This document shows positions 38,161 to 47,212 of a stretch of 62,560 nt of DNA, one piece after another. The stretch comes from Myxococcales bacterium (GTDB lineage: Bacteria > Myxococcota_A > Polyangia > Fen-1088): positions 1 through 62,560 of the forward strand of contig JANXXE010000048.1 in NCBI GenBank assembly GCA_025350815.1, given 5' to 3'. The translations under genes were made by a program, and so were the position numbers. A model generated the notes under the pieces. The model had not been told where the DNA came from, made no database searches, and worked only from the letters and a program-made list of their open reading frames with translations. Numbering within the stretch: the stretch's first letter is position 1; every line of letters starts with the position of its first letter.

Positions 38161-39135
38161 ATGGCCCCGCCCGCCGTCCTGAACTTCGCCAACGTTGGCG
38201 TCGCCGGTTACGTGGCCCCGCGCCACCTCAAGGCGGTCAAGGACACGGGGAACCAGCTGCTGTGCGCGTACGATCCCAGTGACTCGGTCGGCGTGCTGGA
38301 CAAGTACTTCTTCGACACGCGCTACTTTAACGAATTCGAACGCTTCGACCGCCACGTCGAGAAGCTGCGCCGCCGCCCCGAGGCCGAACGGATCCATTAC
38401 GTTTCGATCTGTTCGCCCAATTATTTGCACGACGCGCACATTCGGTTTGCCCTGCGGGTCGGGGCGCACGCCATCTGTGAAAAGCCGCTGGTCATCAATC
38501 CGTGGAACCTGGATCCGCTGATCGAGCTTGAACAAGAGTATGGCCGGCGCATCTACACGATTCTGCAGTTGCGGATGCACCCCGCGCTGATTGCCCTGCG
38601 CGCCGAGGTCAGCAAGACGCCCCCCGGCCGAAAGCACGAGGTCGTGCTGACCTATGTCACCGCGCGCGGCGGCTGGTACCTGCATTCGTGGAAGGGCAAC
38701 GTCGACCTGTCAGGCGGGCTGTCGACGAACATCGGCATTCATTTCTTCGATTTGTTGATCTGGCTGTTCGGGCGCGTCGAAGGAAACGAGTTACACGTGT
38801 CGGAAAGTCGCAAGGCCTCGGGTTTCCTGGAACTGGAACGCGCGACGGTGAAGTGGTTTCTTTCGGTTGATCGGGGCGACTTGCCGTTTGTCGCCGTGCC
38901 AGGTCAAGAGACGACCCATCGTTCAATCACCGTCGACGGCAAGGAGGTGGCGTTTTCTGAAGGGTTCTCGGATCTCCACACGGAGCTGTACCGCGAGATC
39001 CTGGCGGGCCGAGGCTTTGGCATCGAGGACGCACGACCGTCCGTCGTCCTGGCCCACACCATTCGCAACGCGGTGCCGGTCGGGGCGACGGCGCGCTCAC
39101 ACGATTTCGTCAGCCGCAGCCGCCTTTTCCCCTGA
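38161..39135 (+). CDS. wlbA: UDP-GlcNAc-uronate 3-dehydrogenase type oxidoreductase (WlbA/WbpB)
   Basis: Oxidises C3 of UDP-N-acetylglucosaminuronic acid with NAD, the step before transamination to UDP-2,3-diamino-uronate in bacterial surface glycans. 324 residues. The match to WlbA/WbpB is strong: ANVGVAGYVAPRHLKAVKDT at the N-terminus, YVSICSPNYLHDAHIRFALR, ICEKPLVINPWNLD (EKP motif) and STNIGIHFFDLLIWLFG. The ATG begins 6 bases after a TAGACT hexamer. The usual partners (WbpA dehydrogenase, WbpE aminotransferase, acetyltransferase) are not beside it; the SDR downstream is convergent. Confidence 0.88.
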   Translation: MAPPAVLNFANVGVAGYVAPRHLKAVKDTGNQLLCAYDPSDSVGVLDKYFFDTRYFNEFERFDRHVEKLRRRPEAERIHYVSICSPNYLHDAHIRFALRVGAHAICEKPLVINPWNLDPLIELEQEYGRRIYTILQLRMHPALIALRAEVSKTPPGRKHEVVLTYVTARGGWYLHSWKGNVDLSGGLSTNIGIHFFDLLIWLFGRVEGNELHVSESRKASGFLELERATVKWFLSVDRGDLPFVAVPGQETTHRSITVDGKEVAFSEGFSDLHTELYREILAGRGFGIEDARPSVVLAHTIRNAVPVGATARSHDFVSRSRLFP

Positions 39136-39145
39136 ACCGCCTTGA

Positions 39146-39931
39146 TCAGTCGACGGTCGCCTTGGTCGCGCCGGTCGAGATACCGCCGTCGACCAGCAGG
39201 GTCTGGCCGGTGATGTATTCGCTGGCGTCGGAGGCCAGAAACACCACGGCGCCGTCGAGATCGTTGGCCTTGCCGGGGCGTTTCAGCGGAATGCGATCCT
39301 TGATATACGCGAGCCACTTTTCGTTGTCGTAAAGGACCTTGTTCTGGTCGGTCTTGAACCACCCGGGCGCCAGGCAGTTGACCGTCACGCCGTGCTTGCC
39401 CCATTCGTCGGCCAAACTCATCGTCAGCTGTTTGACGCCGCCGCGGCTGGCGCAGTAGGGGCCAAGACCCGCGTAACCAAATACTGCGGTGACAGAGCCG
39501 ATGTTGATGATGCGGCCGCGCTGGCGCGGGATCATGTGGCGGGCGACCTGTTGCGCGACGAAGAATGTCCCGCGCAGGTTCGTGTCCAGGACCTTGTTCC
39601 AGTCGTCCCAGGTGACTTCCGACGACGGCTTGCGCACGTTGCAGCCGGCGTTGTTGACCAGGATGTCTATCTGTCCGAACGCGGCCTGCGCGTCATCCGC
39701 CATCTGGCGAATGCTGACCTCGTCGCGCACGTCCAGTGACAGACCGGTCGCCCGACGGCCAAGATCGCGGATTTCGCGAACGAAAGGCTCGGTGTCTTCT
39801 TTCTTGCGCGCCGTAACGATCAAGTCCGCGCCGGCCAGGGCCAGTGCGCGACCGAAGTACTGACCCAGGCCCCGGCTGGCGCCGGTCACCAGGGCAACCT
39901 TGCCTGTGAGATCGAAAAAATTCTTGACCAT
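39146..39931 (-). CDS. Short-chain dehydrogenase with Lys-to-Arg change in the active site
   Basis: 261 residues from the ATG at 39931 (AAGGA upstream). Classical SDR: TGASRGLG for NAD(P), NNAG, catalytic Ser146 and Tyr159. The motif is YCASR, so position 163 is Arg where almost all family members have Lys. The rest fits the gluconate 5-dehydrogenase/2-deoxygluconate dehydrogenase (IdnO/KduD) branch. It follows the ADH gene by 5 bp on the same strand. This order resembles the idnD-idnO pair of idonate catabolism in Escherichia coli, but the substitution makes the activity uncertain. Confidence 0.88.
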   Translation of the reverse strand: MVKNFFDLTGKVALVTGASRGLGQYFGRALALAGADLIVTARKKEDTEPFVREIRDLGRRATGLSLDVRDEVSIRQMADDAQAAFGQIDILVNNAGCNVRKPSSEVTWDDWNKVLDTNLRGTFFVAQQVARHMIPRQRGRIINIGSVTAVFGYAGLGPYCASRGGVKQLTMSLADEWGKHGVTVNCLAPGWFKTDQNKVLYDNEKWLAYIKDRIPLKRPGKANDLDGAVVFLASDASEYITGQTLLVDGGISTGATKATVD

Positions 39932-39936
39932 GTTCC

Positions 39937-40974
39937 TTATCCGTTTGGTTTGAGGACGACCTTCATCAGCCCCGGTTCCTGCTGGTACAGACGCTGGAAC
40001 CACGAGGCCCCTTCATCGAGAGATCCCGTCGCCGAGATGAACCGATCGACGGTCACCTTGCCCGACGAGATAAGGTCGAGACATTCGGGATATTCGCCCG
40101 CCGAGGCGCATGTGCCCTGCAAGCGGATCTGGCGCGTCACCACCTGTTGCAGCGGCAGTGCCAGTTCCTTGGCCAGGTTCCCGATCAAAGTCACCGTGGC
40201 GCCCTTGCGCACCGACGCGATGGCCAGACGAACCGTGGGCTCGATGCCGACGGCCTCGAACGCGATGTCCGCGCCGCGTCCCGAGGTGACGTTCTTGATC
40301 TCGGCGGTGGCGTCGGTGGTCTTCGAATTGAAGGCATCGGTGGCGCCCATCTCGCGCGCGACGGCAAGTTTGCCGTCGTCGATGTCGACGGCAATGATGC
40401 GTTCGACGGCCGTCTGCTTGAGCACCTGGATCATCATCAGGCCGATGAGGCCCGTGCCGATGACCAGGGCGGTGTCGCCGGGTTCAATCGGCGTCAGCGT
40501 CCGCGCGTGGACGGCAATCGACACCGGTTCGACCAGGGCCGCCTGGTCATAGGTCATGCTTTCGGGCAGGCGATAGACGATGTGGTCGGGCACCGAGACC
40601 AGTTCGGCGAAGGCGCCGTTTTGTCGATAGTCCTCGCACGACACGCCAAGGACCCGGCGATCGTCGCACAAGTTGATCATCCCGCGGCGCGAGAAGAAAC
40701 TGGATGGGTTGTAGATGGTGGAATCGAAGGTGACGCGATCGCCAGAATGATAGCCGACGGCATCCGGGCCGACGTGCTCGACGATGCCGGACGCCTCGTG
40801 GCCCATCACGACTGGGGGGCGCCTGCGGCCGGTGCTACCATCCATTCCGTGGACGTCGCTGCCGCAGATGCCGCAGGCCTGCACGCGAATCAGGACGTCG
40901 TGCGCGGCGACGGCCGGCGTCGGCAGATCCTGGACCTCGAACTCTTTGTAACCGGTCATCACCAGGGCTTTCAT
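39937..40974 (-). CDS. Zinc-dependent medium-chain alcohol/polyol dehydrogenase
   Basis: 345 residues. Catalytic zinc region CGICGSDVHGMDG and GHEASG, NAD-binding VIGTGLIGLMMIQV. The structural zinc lobe, normally four Cys, keeps only its last (NLC): the first three positions read Asn, Ser and Ser in STIYNPSSFFSRRGMIN. The sequence is closest to sorbitol, L-idonate and related polyol dehydrogenases. A GATACT hexamer lies 8 bases before the ATG. First gene of the pair with the SDR; together they could interconvert a sugar acid or polyol through a keto intermediate. Confidence 0.85.
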   Translation of the reverse strand: MKALVMTGYKEFEVQDLPTPAVAAHDVLIRVQACGICGSDVHGMDGSTGRRRPPVVMGHEASGIVEHVGPDAVGYHSGDRVTFDSTIYNPSSFFSRRGMINLCDDRRVLGVSCEDYRQNGAFAELVSVPDHIVYRLPESMTYDQAALVEPVSIAVHARTLTPIEPGDTALVIGTGLIGLMMIQVLKQTAVERIIAVDIDDGKLAVAREMGATDAFNSKTTDATAEIKNVTSGRGADIAFEAVGIEPTVRLAIASVRKGATVTLIGNLAKELALPLQQVVTRQIRLQGTCASAGEYPECLDLISSGKVTVDRFISATGSLDEGASWFQRLYQQEPGLMKVVLKPNG

Positions 40975-41100
40975 GGGGCGGTAGTATCACGATTTTTTGC
41001 CGTCTTGCACATGTTGTCGGGCTTTGACGCGCAGGTGGGTTGCCCGATGGGCTGCGGCGGGGTGGTGTGATGTCTACAGGCGCCGGCATAGGTACCGCTG

Positions 41101-41196
41101 ATGGACGCCGTTGTCGCAGCTCTGGCGATCGCCGCCCTGTCCTTGGCTGGCTGCACGGGCGGGATGGCCAGCCTGTGCAAGGGGCCCATCGTTTAG
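41101..41196 (+). CDS. Possible 31-residue mini-lipoprotein
   Basis: Short ATG-started frame reading a hydrophobic signal with lipobox LAGC and a 14-residue mature tail ending in LCKGPIV. A TAGGTA hexamer lies 6 bases before the ATG. Entericidin-like short lipoproteins have this form, but the gene is unsupported by anything other than the signal pattern. It occupies the 292-bp space between the ADH and the DUF1549 gene, where I see nothing else. Confidence 0.3.
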   Translation: MDAVVAALAIAALSLAGCTGGMASLCKGPIV

Positions 41197-41266
41197 CAGT
41201 GTGATCCATGTCCGGTGGATGGGTTTCTTGTCGCCTCTTTTGCCCCGGGGGACGTAAGATTCCAGG

Positions 41267-43624
41267 GTGAACGCCGCGGGCCTCCTGTTTGGATACGCTT
41301 GGCTGGGTGTTCTGGCGCTGCCGCAGGTCGCGGTAGCGGCGGCCGCGATCCCGACCGTGGATTTCGCCCGGGACGTGCGGCCCATCCTGGCCAAGAACTG
41401 CTTTTCCTGTCATGGGGCGGACGACAAGGAACGCAAAGCCGGGTTGCGCCTGGATCTTGCCGACAGCGCCTTTGCCGACCATGCCGGAACGCGCGCCTTC
41501 GTGGCCGGTGCGCCCGATCGCAGCGACGCGTATCTGCGCCTGATTACGACAGACGCGGATGATCGGATGCCACCGACTGATTCGAAACACAACGTGTCGC
41601 CACAGGAGATTCAGGTCATCAAGGCCTGGCTGGCGCAGGGGGCGTTGTGGGACGGCAAGAGCCCGACGGTGGCCCCTGCCGCCGTGGAGGCGAAGGCGCC
41701 GCTTGGCAGCTACAGTCCGAAGGATCGCGCCTTGTGGTCCTTCGCGCCGCCCGCCAAGGTTGAGGTGCCCCAGTTTGCGAAGCCCGCCGACCAGGGCTGG
41801 GTCAGGTCGCCGGTCGATGCGTATGTCCTGCAGCGCCTGCACGGCGCGGGCCTTGCGCCGTCGCCCCGGGCGGACAACGTGACGTTGGTTCGGCGCCTGT
41901 ACTTCGATCTGATTGGTCTACCCCCTACGCCCGCGCAGATCGATGCTTTCACCACCGATCGCACGCCGGATGCGTATGCGCGGCTGGTTGAGCGCTTGCT
42001 GGCCAGTCCGCAATATGGTGAGCGATGGGGCCAGCACTGGCTGGATCTGGTGCGTTTTGCCGAGACGGACGGTTTTGAGTACGACACGCACCGGCCGGAC
42101 GCCTACCGGTTTCGCGACTATGTGATCAAGTCGTTCAACGACGACAAACCGTACGACCGTTTCGTCACGGAGCAAATGGGTGGGGACGAGCTGGCGGGCG
42201 AGCACGACGATGACTTGTTGGTGGCCGCTGGCTTCAATCGCCTGGGGCCCCTGCGCAAGAACGCCGGGAATCAGGCCGTGACCTCCAGTCGTAACGAGGT
42301 GCTGACCGAAATGACCAACGTCGTCGGCGCGGCGTTCCTGGGTGTGACCATCGGGTGCGCGCGTTGCCACGATCACAAATTCGACCCGATCAAACAGGCC
42401 GACTACTACCGCATCCAGGCCTTCTTCGCGGCCACGCAGGACCGGGATGTGCCGCGCTACACGCCCGACGAACAGGTGCTGTGGAAGCAAAAGGTTGCGC
42501 TGGTCCAGGACGAGATAAGGCCGCTGCGGGCTGCGTTGCGGAGGGCTTCGGACGATGAACGCCCGAAGTTGGAACAGAAGATCATGGATGCGGAGGATCG
42601 CCTGCCCGCCCCGTTGCCGGCCCTGTACAGCGTCTCTCACGATGTCGAGAAGAAGTCGCCCGTTCATGTTTTGGTGCGAGGGCAGTACCAACAACCCGGC
42701 CCGCGCGTGGGGATGCGGCCGCTTGGCGTCCTGCTACCCGACGGCGCCGCCGAACTGCCGGACGACACGCGTCAGCCGCGCACGACGCTGGCCAAATGGA
42801 TCGTCGATCCGAAAAACCCCCTGACGGCGCGGGTGATGGCGAATCGCATCTGGCTGTACCACTTTGGCCGCGGCCTGGTCGCCACTCCCAACGATTTCGG
42901 AAACAACGGCATGCGCCCGTCGCACCCCGAATTGCTTGACTGGCTGGCCGGGGCCTTCGTCGAGCGGGGGTGGAGCATCAAGGAGATGCACCGGATCATT
43001 CTGAACAGCGCGACTTACCAGCAGTCGTCGTTGGCCGCGGATGCCGTGGGGCGGGCGAAGGATCCCGAAAATGTGTTGCTGTGGCATATGAACCGCCACC
43101 GCCTGGACGCCGAGCAGCTGCGTGACACCTTGCTGTCGGTCGCGGGCACACTGAACCTGAAGGCCGGTGGGCCAAGCGTGATGGTGCCCATCGACAAAGA
43201 GCTCATTGATGCGCTGTACAAGCCGCTGCAATGGCAGATTACCCGCGATGCGTCCGAGCACCAGCGACGCAGCATCTATCTAATTGCGAAACGCAATCTG
43301 CCGTTGCCGTTCATGCAGGTGTTCGACGCGCCTGACATGCAGGCCAGTTGCCCCCGACGTGAAGCGACCACACACGCCCCGCAGGCGCTGGAACTCTTGA
43401 ATGGCGCCTTGTCCAACACACAGGCTGAAGCCCTGGCGCGGCGGCTGCGCACCCAGACCGGGTCGAATGTCCGTGCGCAGGTGGCGCTGGCGTACCGGTT
43501 GGTCACGGGGCGGCCGCCCACAGCGAAAGAACGGGCGCTGGCACTGCGCTTCCTGCAGAGGCAGCCATTGCGCGAATTCGCCGTGGCGATGTTCAATCTC
43601 AACGCCTTTGTTTACGTGAACTGA
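41267..43624 (+). CDS. Secreted planctomycete-type cytochrome protein (PSCyt1 - DUF1549 - DUF1553), short form
   Basis: 785 residues from a GTG. Sec signal peptide to about residue 26, PSCyt1 with CFSCH at 45-49, DUF1549 with CARCH at 364-368 continuing into DHKFDP, and DUF1553 with [15 protein letters not shown]. Compared with the protein at 11166 it lacks the approximately 220-residue beta-sandwich insert between the two DUFs. It is 2 bases before the DUF1501 gene, giving the same two-gene operon. Function unknown; the two CxxCH motifs imply haem attachment. Confidence 0.9.
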   Translation: MNAAGLLFGYAWLGVLALPQVAVAAAAIPTVDFARDVRPILAKNCFSCHGADDKERKAGLRLDLADSAFADHAGTRAFVAGAPDRSDAYLRLITTDADDRMPPTDSKHNVSPQEIQVIKAWLAQGALWDGKSPTVAPAAVEAKAPLGSYSPKDRALWSFAPPAKVEVPQFAKPADQGWVRSPVDAYVLQRLHGAGLAPSPRADNVTLVRRLYFDLIGLPPTPAQIDAFTTDRTPDAYARLVERLLASPQYGERWGQHWLDLVRFAETDGFEYDTHRPDAYRFRDYVIKSFNDDKPYDRFVTEQMGGDELAGEHDDDLLVAAGFNRLGPLRKNAGNQAVTSSRNEVLTEMTNVVGAAFLGVTIGCARCHDHKFDPIKQADYYRIQAFFAATQDRDVPRYTPDEQVLWKQKVALVQDEIRPLRAALRRASDDERPKLEQKIMDAEDRLPAPLPALYSVSHDVEKKSPVHVLVRGQYQQPGPRVGMRPLGVLLPDGAAELPDDTRQPRTTLAKWIVDPKNPLTARVMANRIWLYHFGRGLVATPNDFGNNGMRPSHPELLDWLAGAFVERGWSIKEMHRIILNSATYQQSSLAADAVGRAKDPENVLLWHMNRHRLDAEQLRDTLLSVAGTLNLKAGGPSVMVPIDKELIDALYKPLQWQITRDASEHQRRSIYLIAKRNLPLPFMQVFDAPDMQASCPRREATTHAPQALELLNGALSNTQAEALARRLRTQTGSNVRAQVALAYRLVTGRPPTAKERALALRFLQRQPLREFAVAMFNLNAFVYVN

Positions 43625-43625
43625 C

Positions 43626-45044
43626 ATGACCCTCGACAGCCGACCGACGCGGAATCGCCGCGAATTTTTGACCGATGCCTTCTGCGGATTTGGGTCGCTG
43701 GCGTTCGCGTCGCTGCTGGCGCAGCAGCAGGCACGGGCGTCGGTGACGAATCCGCTGGCCGCAAAGACGCCGCCGAAAGCGGCGCGGGCCAAGTCGGTCA
43801 TCTTCCTGTTCATGGCCGGGGGCCCCAGCCACATGGAGACCTTCGATCCCAAGCCCCTGCTGAACAAGCTGCACGGACAGAAACGCCCGGCCAGTTTTGG
43901 CGAGGCGAAGTATCAGTTCGTCCAGCCCAACGCCAAGCTTCTGGGCACCAAGCGCACCTTCGCCCGCTACGGCCAAAGCGGCATCGAGGTCTCCGACCTG
44001 TTTCCGCTGACCGCCGCGTGTGTCGATGATCTGGCTGTCTTGCGTTCCTGCCACGGCGACATGGTCGTGCACTCGGCGGCGCAGTACCAGTTGTTCACGG
44101 GGCGCGTGGTACCGGGTTTTCCCAGCATGGGCTCGTGGGCGGTTTATGGCCTTGGCACCGAAAGCGACGCCCTGCCGGCGTACGTCGTCCTGCCCGATCC
44201 CAAGGGCGCGCTTGAGGCCGGGCTGCCGATGTACGGCAACGGTTTTCTGCCGGCGGTCTACCAGCCGACGATGTTTCGCCCGGGTGCGCGGCCCGTGTTG
44301 AACCTGGAACTGCCGCCGGGTGTGTCCGCGGCCGGACGGCGCAAGACCATCGATCTTGTGCGAAGTCTCAATCAGGCGCAGATGGCGCCCGAGGACGGTG
44401 AGCTGGCCGCGCGCATCGGCGCCTACGATCTGGCGTTCAAGATGCAGACCGAGGCGCCGCGTCTGTTCGATTTGTCGAACGAGCCGAAGGAGACCCTGGC
44501 TCTCTATGGCATCGGGCAGCAGCCGACTGACGATTATGGGCGTCGTTGCCTGCTGGCGCGGCGGCTGGTCGAAAAGGGAGTGCGCTTTGCCTGTGTTGTT
44601 TCGGGCGGTGGGCCGGGGACGTTGCAGTGGGACGCGCACGACGACATCGAAGAGAATCATCTGCGCATGAGCGGCCACACTGATCGCCCGGTGGCGGCGC
44701 TGCTGCAAGATCTGAAACGGCGCGGGCTGTTGGACACGACCCTTGTGGTGTGGGGCGGCGAATTTGGTCGCTCGCCGGAATCACAGGGTTCAAAGGGTCG
44801 CGATCACCACAATCTGGGCTTTACGATGTGGATGGCGGGCGGCGGCATCAAGGGCGGCCGGGTGGTCGGCGCCACCGACGAGATCGGCCTGCGCGCCGTC
44901 GACAAGCCGTACCATTTTCGTGATGTGCACACGACGATTCTGAACCAGCTGGGCCTGGATCAGGATCTGCTGACGTACCTGCACCAGGGGCGCAAAGAGC
45001 GGCTGACCGAGGTGCAGGGCAAGGTCATCCAGGAAATTATCTAG
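43626..45044 (+). CDS. DUF1501 Tat-exported protein, second copy
   Basis: 472 residues, ATG one base after the stop codon of its partner. Tat signal RRREFL-type (RREFL at 11-15). Same blocks as the copy at 14283: FLFMAGGPSHMETFDPKPLL, then WGGEFGRSPES and [16 protein letters not shown]. The copies are clearly homologous but not recent duplicates. Its stop is 6 bp before the end of the convergent ALDH gene, so transcription of the two units meets here. Confidence 0.9.
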   Translation: MTLDSRPTRNRREFLTDAFCGFGSLAFASLLAQQQARASVTNPLAAKTPPKAARAKSVIFLFMAGGPSHMETFDPKPLLNKLHGQKRPASFGEAKYQFVQPNAKLLGTKRTFARYGQSGIEVSDLFPLTAACVDDLAVLRSCHGDMVVHSAAQYQLFTGRVVPGFPSMGSWAVYGLGTESDALPAYVVLPDPKGALEAGLPMYGNGFLPAVYQPTMFRPGARPVLNLELPPGVSAAGRRKTIDLVRSLNQAQMAPEDGELAARIGAYDLAFKMQTEAPRLFDLSNEPKETLALYGIGQQPTDDYGRRCLLARRLVEKGVRFACVVSGGGPGTLQWDAHDDIEENHLRMSGHTDRPVAALLQDLKRRGLLDTTLVVWGGEFGRSPESQGSKGRDHHNLGFTMWMAGGGIKGGRVVGATDEIGLRAVDKPYHFRDVHTTILNQLGLDQDLLTYLHQGRKERLTEVQGKVIQEII

Positions 45045-45050
45045 GGCGGC

Positions 45051-46430
45051 TCAGGCGCCGCGCAGGTGCCAGGCCTTCGGCTGCAAAAAGGCTCGGATGC
45101 CAGCGTGGGACATCGTCGATCCAATGCCGGAATGCTTGCGCCCGGTCCAGGGCAGGCGCGGGCTGACACGGTCGCAGCAGTTCCAGTAGACGCTGCCGGC
45201 GGCGATCTGGCGCAGGATGCGCGTGGCGCGGGCGCTGTCCTTGCTGTAGACGCCGGCGGTCAGGCCGTAGTCGGTGTCGTTCATCAGGCGCACGGCTTCG
45301 TCGTCGTCTGACACTGACTGGATACCGATGATGGGACCGAAACTTTCGTCGCGCATGACCTGCATCTCGTGGCTGGCATTCGCCAGCACCGTCGGTGCGA
45401 AGTAGAAACCGGTGCGATCCAGACGCTTGCCGCCGCTGCGCACCTTGGCGCCGTGTTTGACGGCGTCCGCCACCTGGGACGCCAGTACGTCCAGCTGCGC
45501 CTCGCGGGCCAAAGGCCCGATGTACGTGGCCTCGTCCTCGGGATCGCCGACTACGAACTTGTCCACGGTCGCGACGAATGCCTCGACGAACGCGTCGTAG
45601 ATCCGTTTGTGCACATAAAGCCGTTCGACCGAGCAACAGCTTTGGCCGGCGTTGTAAAAAGCCCCGTCTGCCAGGCCTTCGGCCGCTCGGGCAACGTCGA
45701 CGTCTTCGCACACGTACGTGGGATCTTTTCCGCCCAGTTCAAGCTGCGTGTGAATCAGGCGGGGCGCAACGGTTTCGGCGACCTTGCGCCCGGTGCCGTA
45801 GCTGCCGGTGAAGAAGACGCCGTTGATGGGCTGGCGCAACAGGGCCGCGCCGATGTTTCCGGCCCCGACCACGTGCAGGAACGCATCCGCGGCGACACCC
45901 GCCTGTTGCAGCAGATCGGCAATGCGCAGACCCGTCATGGTTGCGAACTCGGAGGGCTTGTACAGGACGGCGTTGCCGGTCAACAGTGCCGGGACGAAAA
46001 CGTTCGAACCGACGAAGTACGGGTAATTCCAGGCCGATATGTTGGCAATCACGCCCAGGGGCTCGTGCGCGATGATTTCTTTCAGCTTGGGCCTTGCCGG
46101 ATCTCCGTCGCTGAAGACCACCTCGTCGGACATCACAGCGGCGGTCTCGCCCAGGAAGTAGTCGATGCGGCTGGGCATGGCGCCGAGCTCGTTGCGCGCC
46201 TGCTTGATGGGCTTGCCCATCTCGCGCGTCAGGACCAGGGCCAGTTCGTCGGCGTTGGCGGTCAGTAGGGCGCCGAAGCGGCGCAGGGCCTCCACGCGCG
46301 TCGTCAGGGGTGTCCGTGCCCATTCGACCTGGGCCTCGCAGGCGCGCTGGTATTTGGCGGCCACGCTGCCGGCCGTGTCGGCGGGGATGTCGGCCAGTAA
46401 CTTGTGGGTGGCGGGGTTGACGATCTTCAT
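45051..46430 (-). CDS. NAD(P)-dependent aldehyde dehydrogenase
   Basis: 459 residues. Rossmann and substrate tunnel of the ALDH superfamily, catalytic Cys in GQSCCSVERLYVH and catalytic Glu in LELGGKDP. Fourth and last gene of a tight operon; its ATG overlaps the PuuD-type stop by four bases. In that context it would oxidise a gamma-glutamylated aminoaldehyde to the acid, as PuuC does in putrescine catabolism. Length and motifs are normal. Confidence 0.92.
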   Translation of the reverse strand: MKIVNPATHKLLADIPADTAGSVAAKYQRACEAQVEWARTPLTTRVEALRRFGALLTANADELALVLTREMGKPIKQARNELGAMPSRIDYFLGETAAVMSDEVVFSDGDPARPKLKEIIAHEPLGVIANISAWNYPYFVGSNVFVPALLTGNAVLYKPSEFATMTGLRIADLLQQAGVAADAFLHVVGAGNIGAALLRQPINGVFFTGSYGTGRKVAETVAPRLIHTQLELGGKDPTYVCEDVDVARAAEGLADGAFYNAGQSCCSVERLYVHKRIYDAFVEAFVATVDKFVVGDPEDEATYIGPLAREAQLDVLASQVADAVKHGAKVRSGGKRLDRTGFYFAPTVLANASHEMQVMRDESFGPIIGIQSVSDDDEAVRLMNDTDYGLTAGVYSKDSARATRILRQIAAGSVYWNCCDRVSPRLPWTGRKHSGIGSTMSHAGIRAFLQPKAWHLRGA

Positions 46431-47212
46431 GGGGCCTTTCGACGGGCGTCCACCTCGGCGAGAAAGCCGCGCAGAAGCACACGGGGGTCAAGGTTGGCGG
46501 AATCGCCGGTGGTCAGCAGAAATTCGGGATGCCATTGCACGGCATAGGCGAAGGGGGCGGGACCGCCCGGCAGCGGCGCAAGGCGAATCGCCTCGACGAT
46601 CCCGTCGGGCACCGAGCGCGCCTCGACCACCAACCCGGCGCCCAGTTTGTTGAGTGCCTGGTGGTGCACGCTGTTCACGCGTCCGCCCGCGCTGCCGTAC
46701 CACGCGCCGATGCGCGAGCCCGCCGTGAAGGCGACTTCGTGGAAGTTGTGATCGTAGATTTCCCAGTTGCGGTGCCCCAGTGCGCCCGGCTGCTGGGTGG
46801 CGATGTCCTGGTACAGCGAGCCGCCAAGCGTGACGTTGAGCAACTGCGCGCCCCGGCACACGCCCAGCACCGGCTTGTCGGCGGCCAGGCACAGGCGAAC
46901 GAGTTCCATCTCGTAGATGTCGCGGTGGTAATCGCCTTCCCATTCGGGCCGCAGCGGCGTCTCGCCGTAGTTCAGCGGCGACATGTCCGAGCCGCCCGCC
47001 AGAACCAGGCCGTCGATTTCCTCTATCAGATCCGTTGCAGTGACGGCGCCGCCGGCGGTGGGCAACAGCAGCGGCACGGCGGCCTCGCTCATGATCCAGT
47101 GCAACAACGACTGTTCGGTATAAAGCAGCGTCTTGCCCTTGAACAGATTGCGCTGGGGGTCGGCGGGAAGGAAACAGGCCGATACCCCGATGCGGGCGCG
47201 CCGGGTGCTCAT
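46427..47212 (-). CDS. Gamma-glutamyl hydrolase, PuuD type (class I GATase fold)
   Basis: 261 residues. The nucleophile Cys is in GVCRGAQLLNV, the catalytic His-Glu in QWHPE; these are the PuuD/gamma-Glu-GABA hydrolase motifs. It would release glutamate and the free amino acid at the end of a gamma-glutamylation pathway. Overlaps the genes on both sides by four bases each, so it is translationally coupled to the Fe-ADH and ALDH genes. Confidence 0.9.
   Translation of the reverse strand: MSTRRARIGVSACFLPADPQRNLFKGKTLLYTEQSLLHWIMSEAAVPLLLPTAGGAVTATDLIEEIDGLVLAGGSDMSPLNYGETPLRPEWEGDYHRDIYEMELVRLCLAADKPVLGVCRGAQLLNVTLGGSLYQDIATQQPGALGHRNWEIYDHNFHEVAFTAGSRIGAWYGSAGGRVNSVHHQALNKLGAGLVVEARSVPDGIVEAIRLAPLPGGPAPFAYAVQWHPEFLLTTGDSANLDPRVLLRGFLAEVDARRKAP

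Noticed and set aside
40975-41100. Promoter or RNA element between ADH and the DUF1549 gene
   Set aside because: An A/T run (41000 region) is present, but no consistent promoter pair or hairpin with support could be placed besides the short hexamers already listed.
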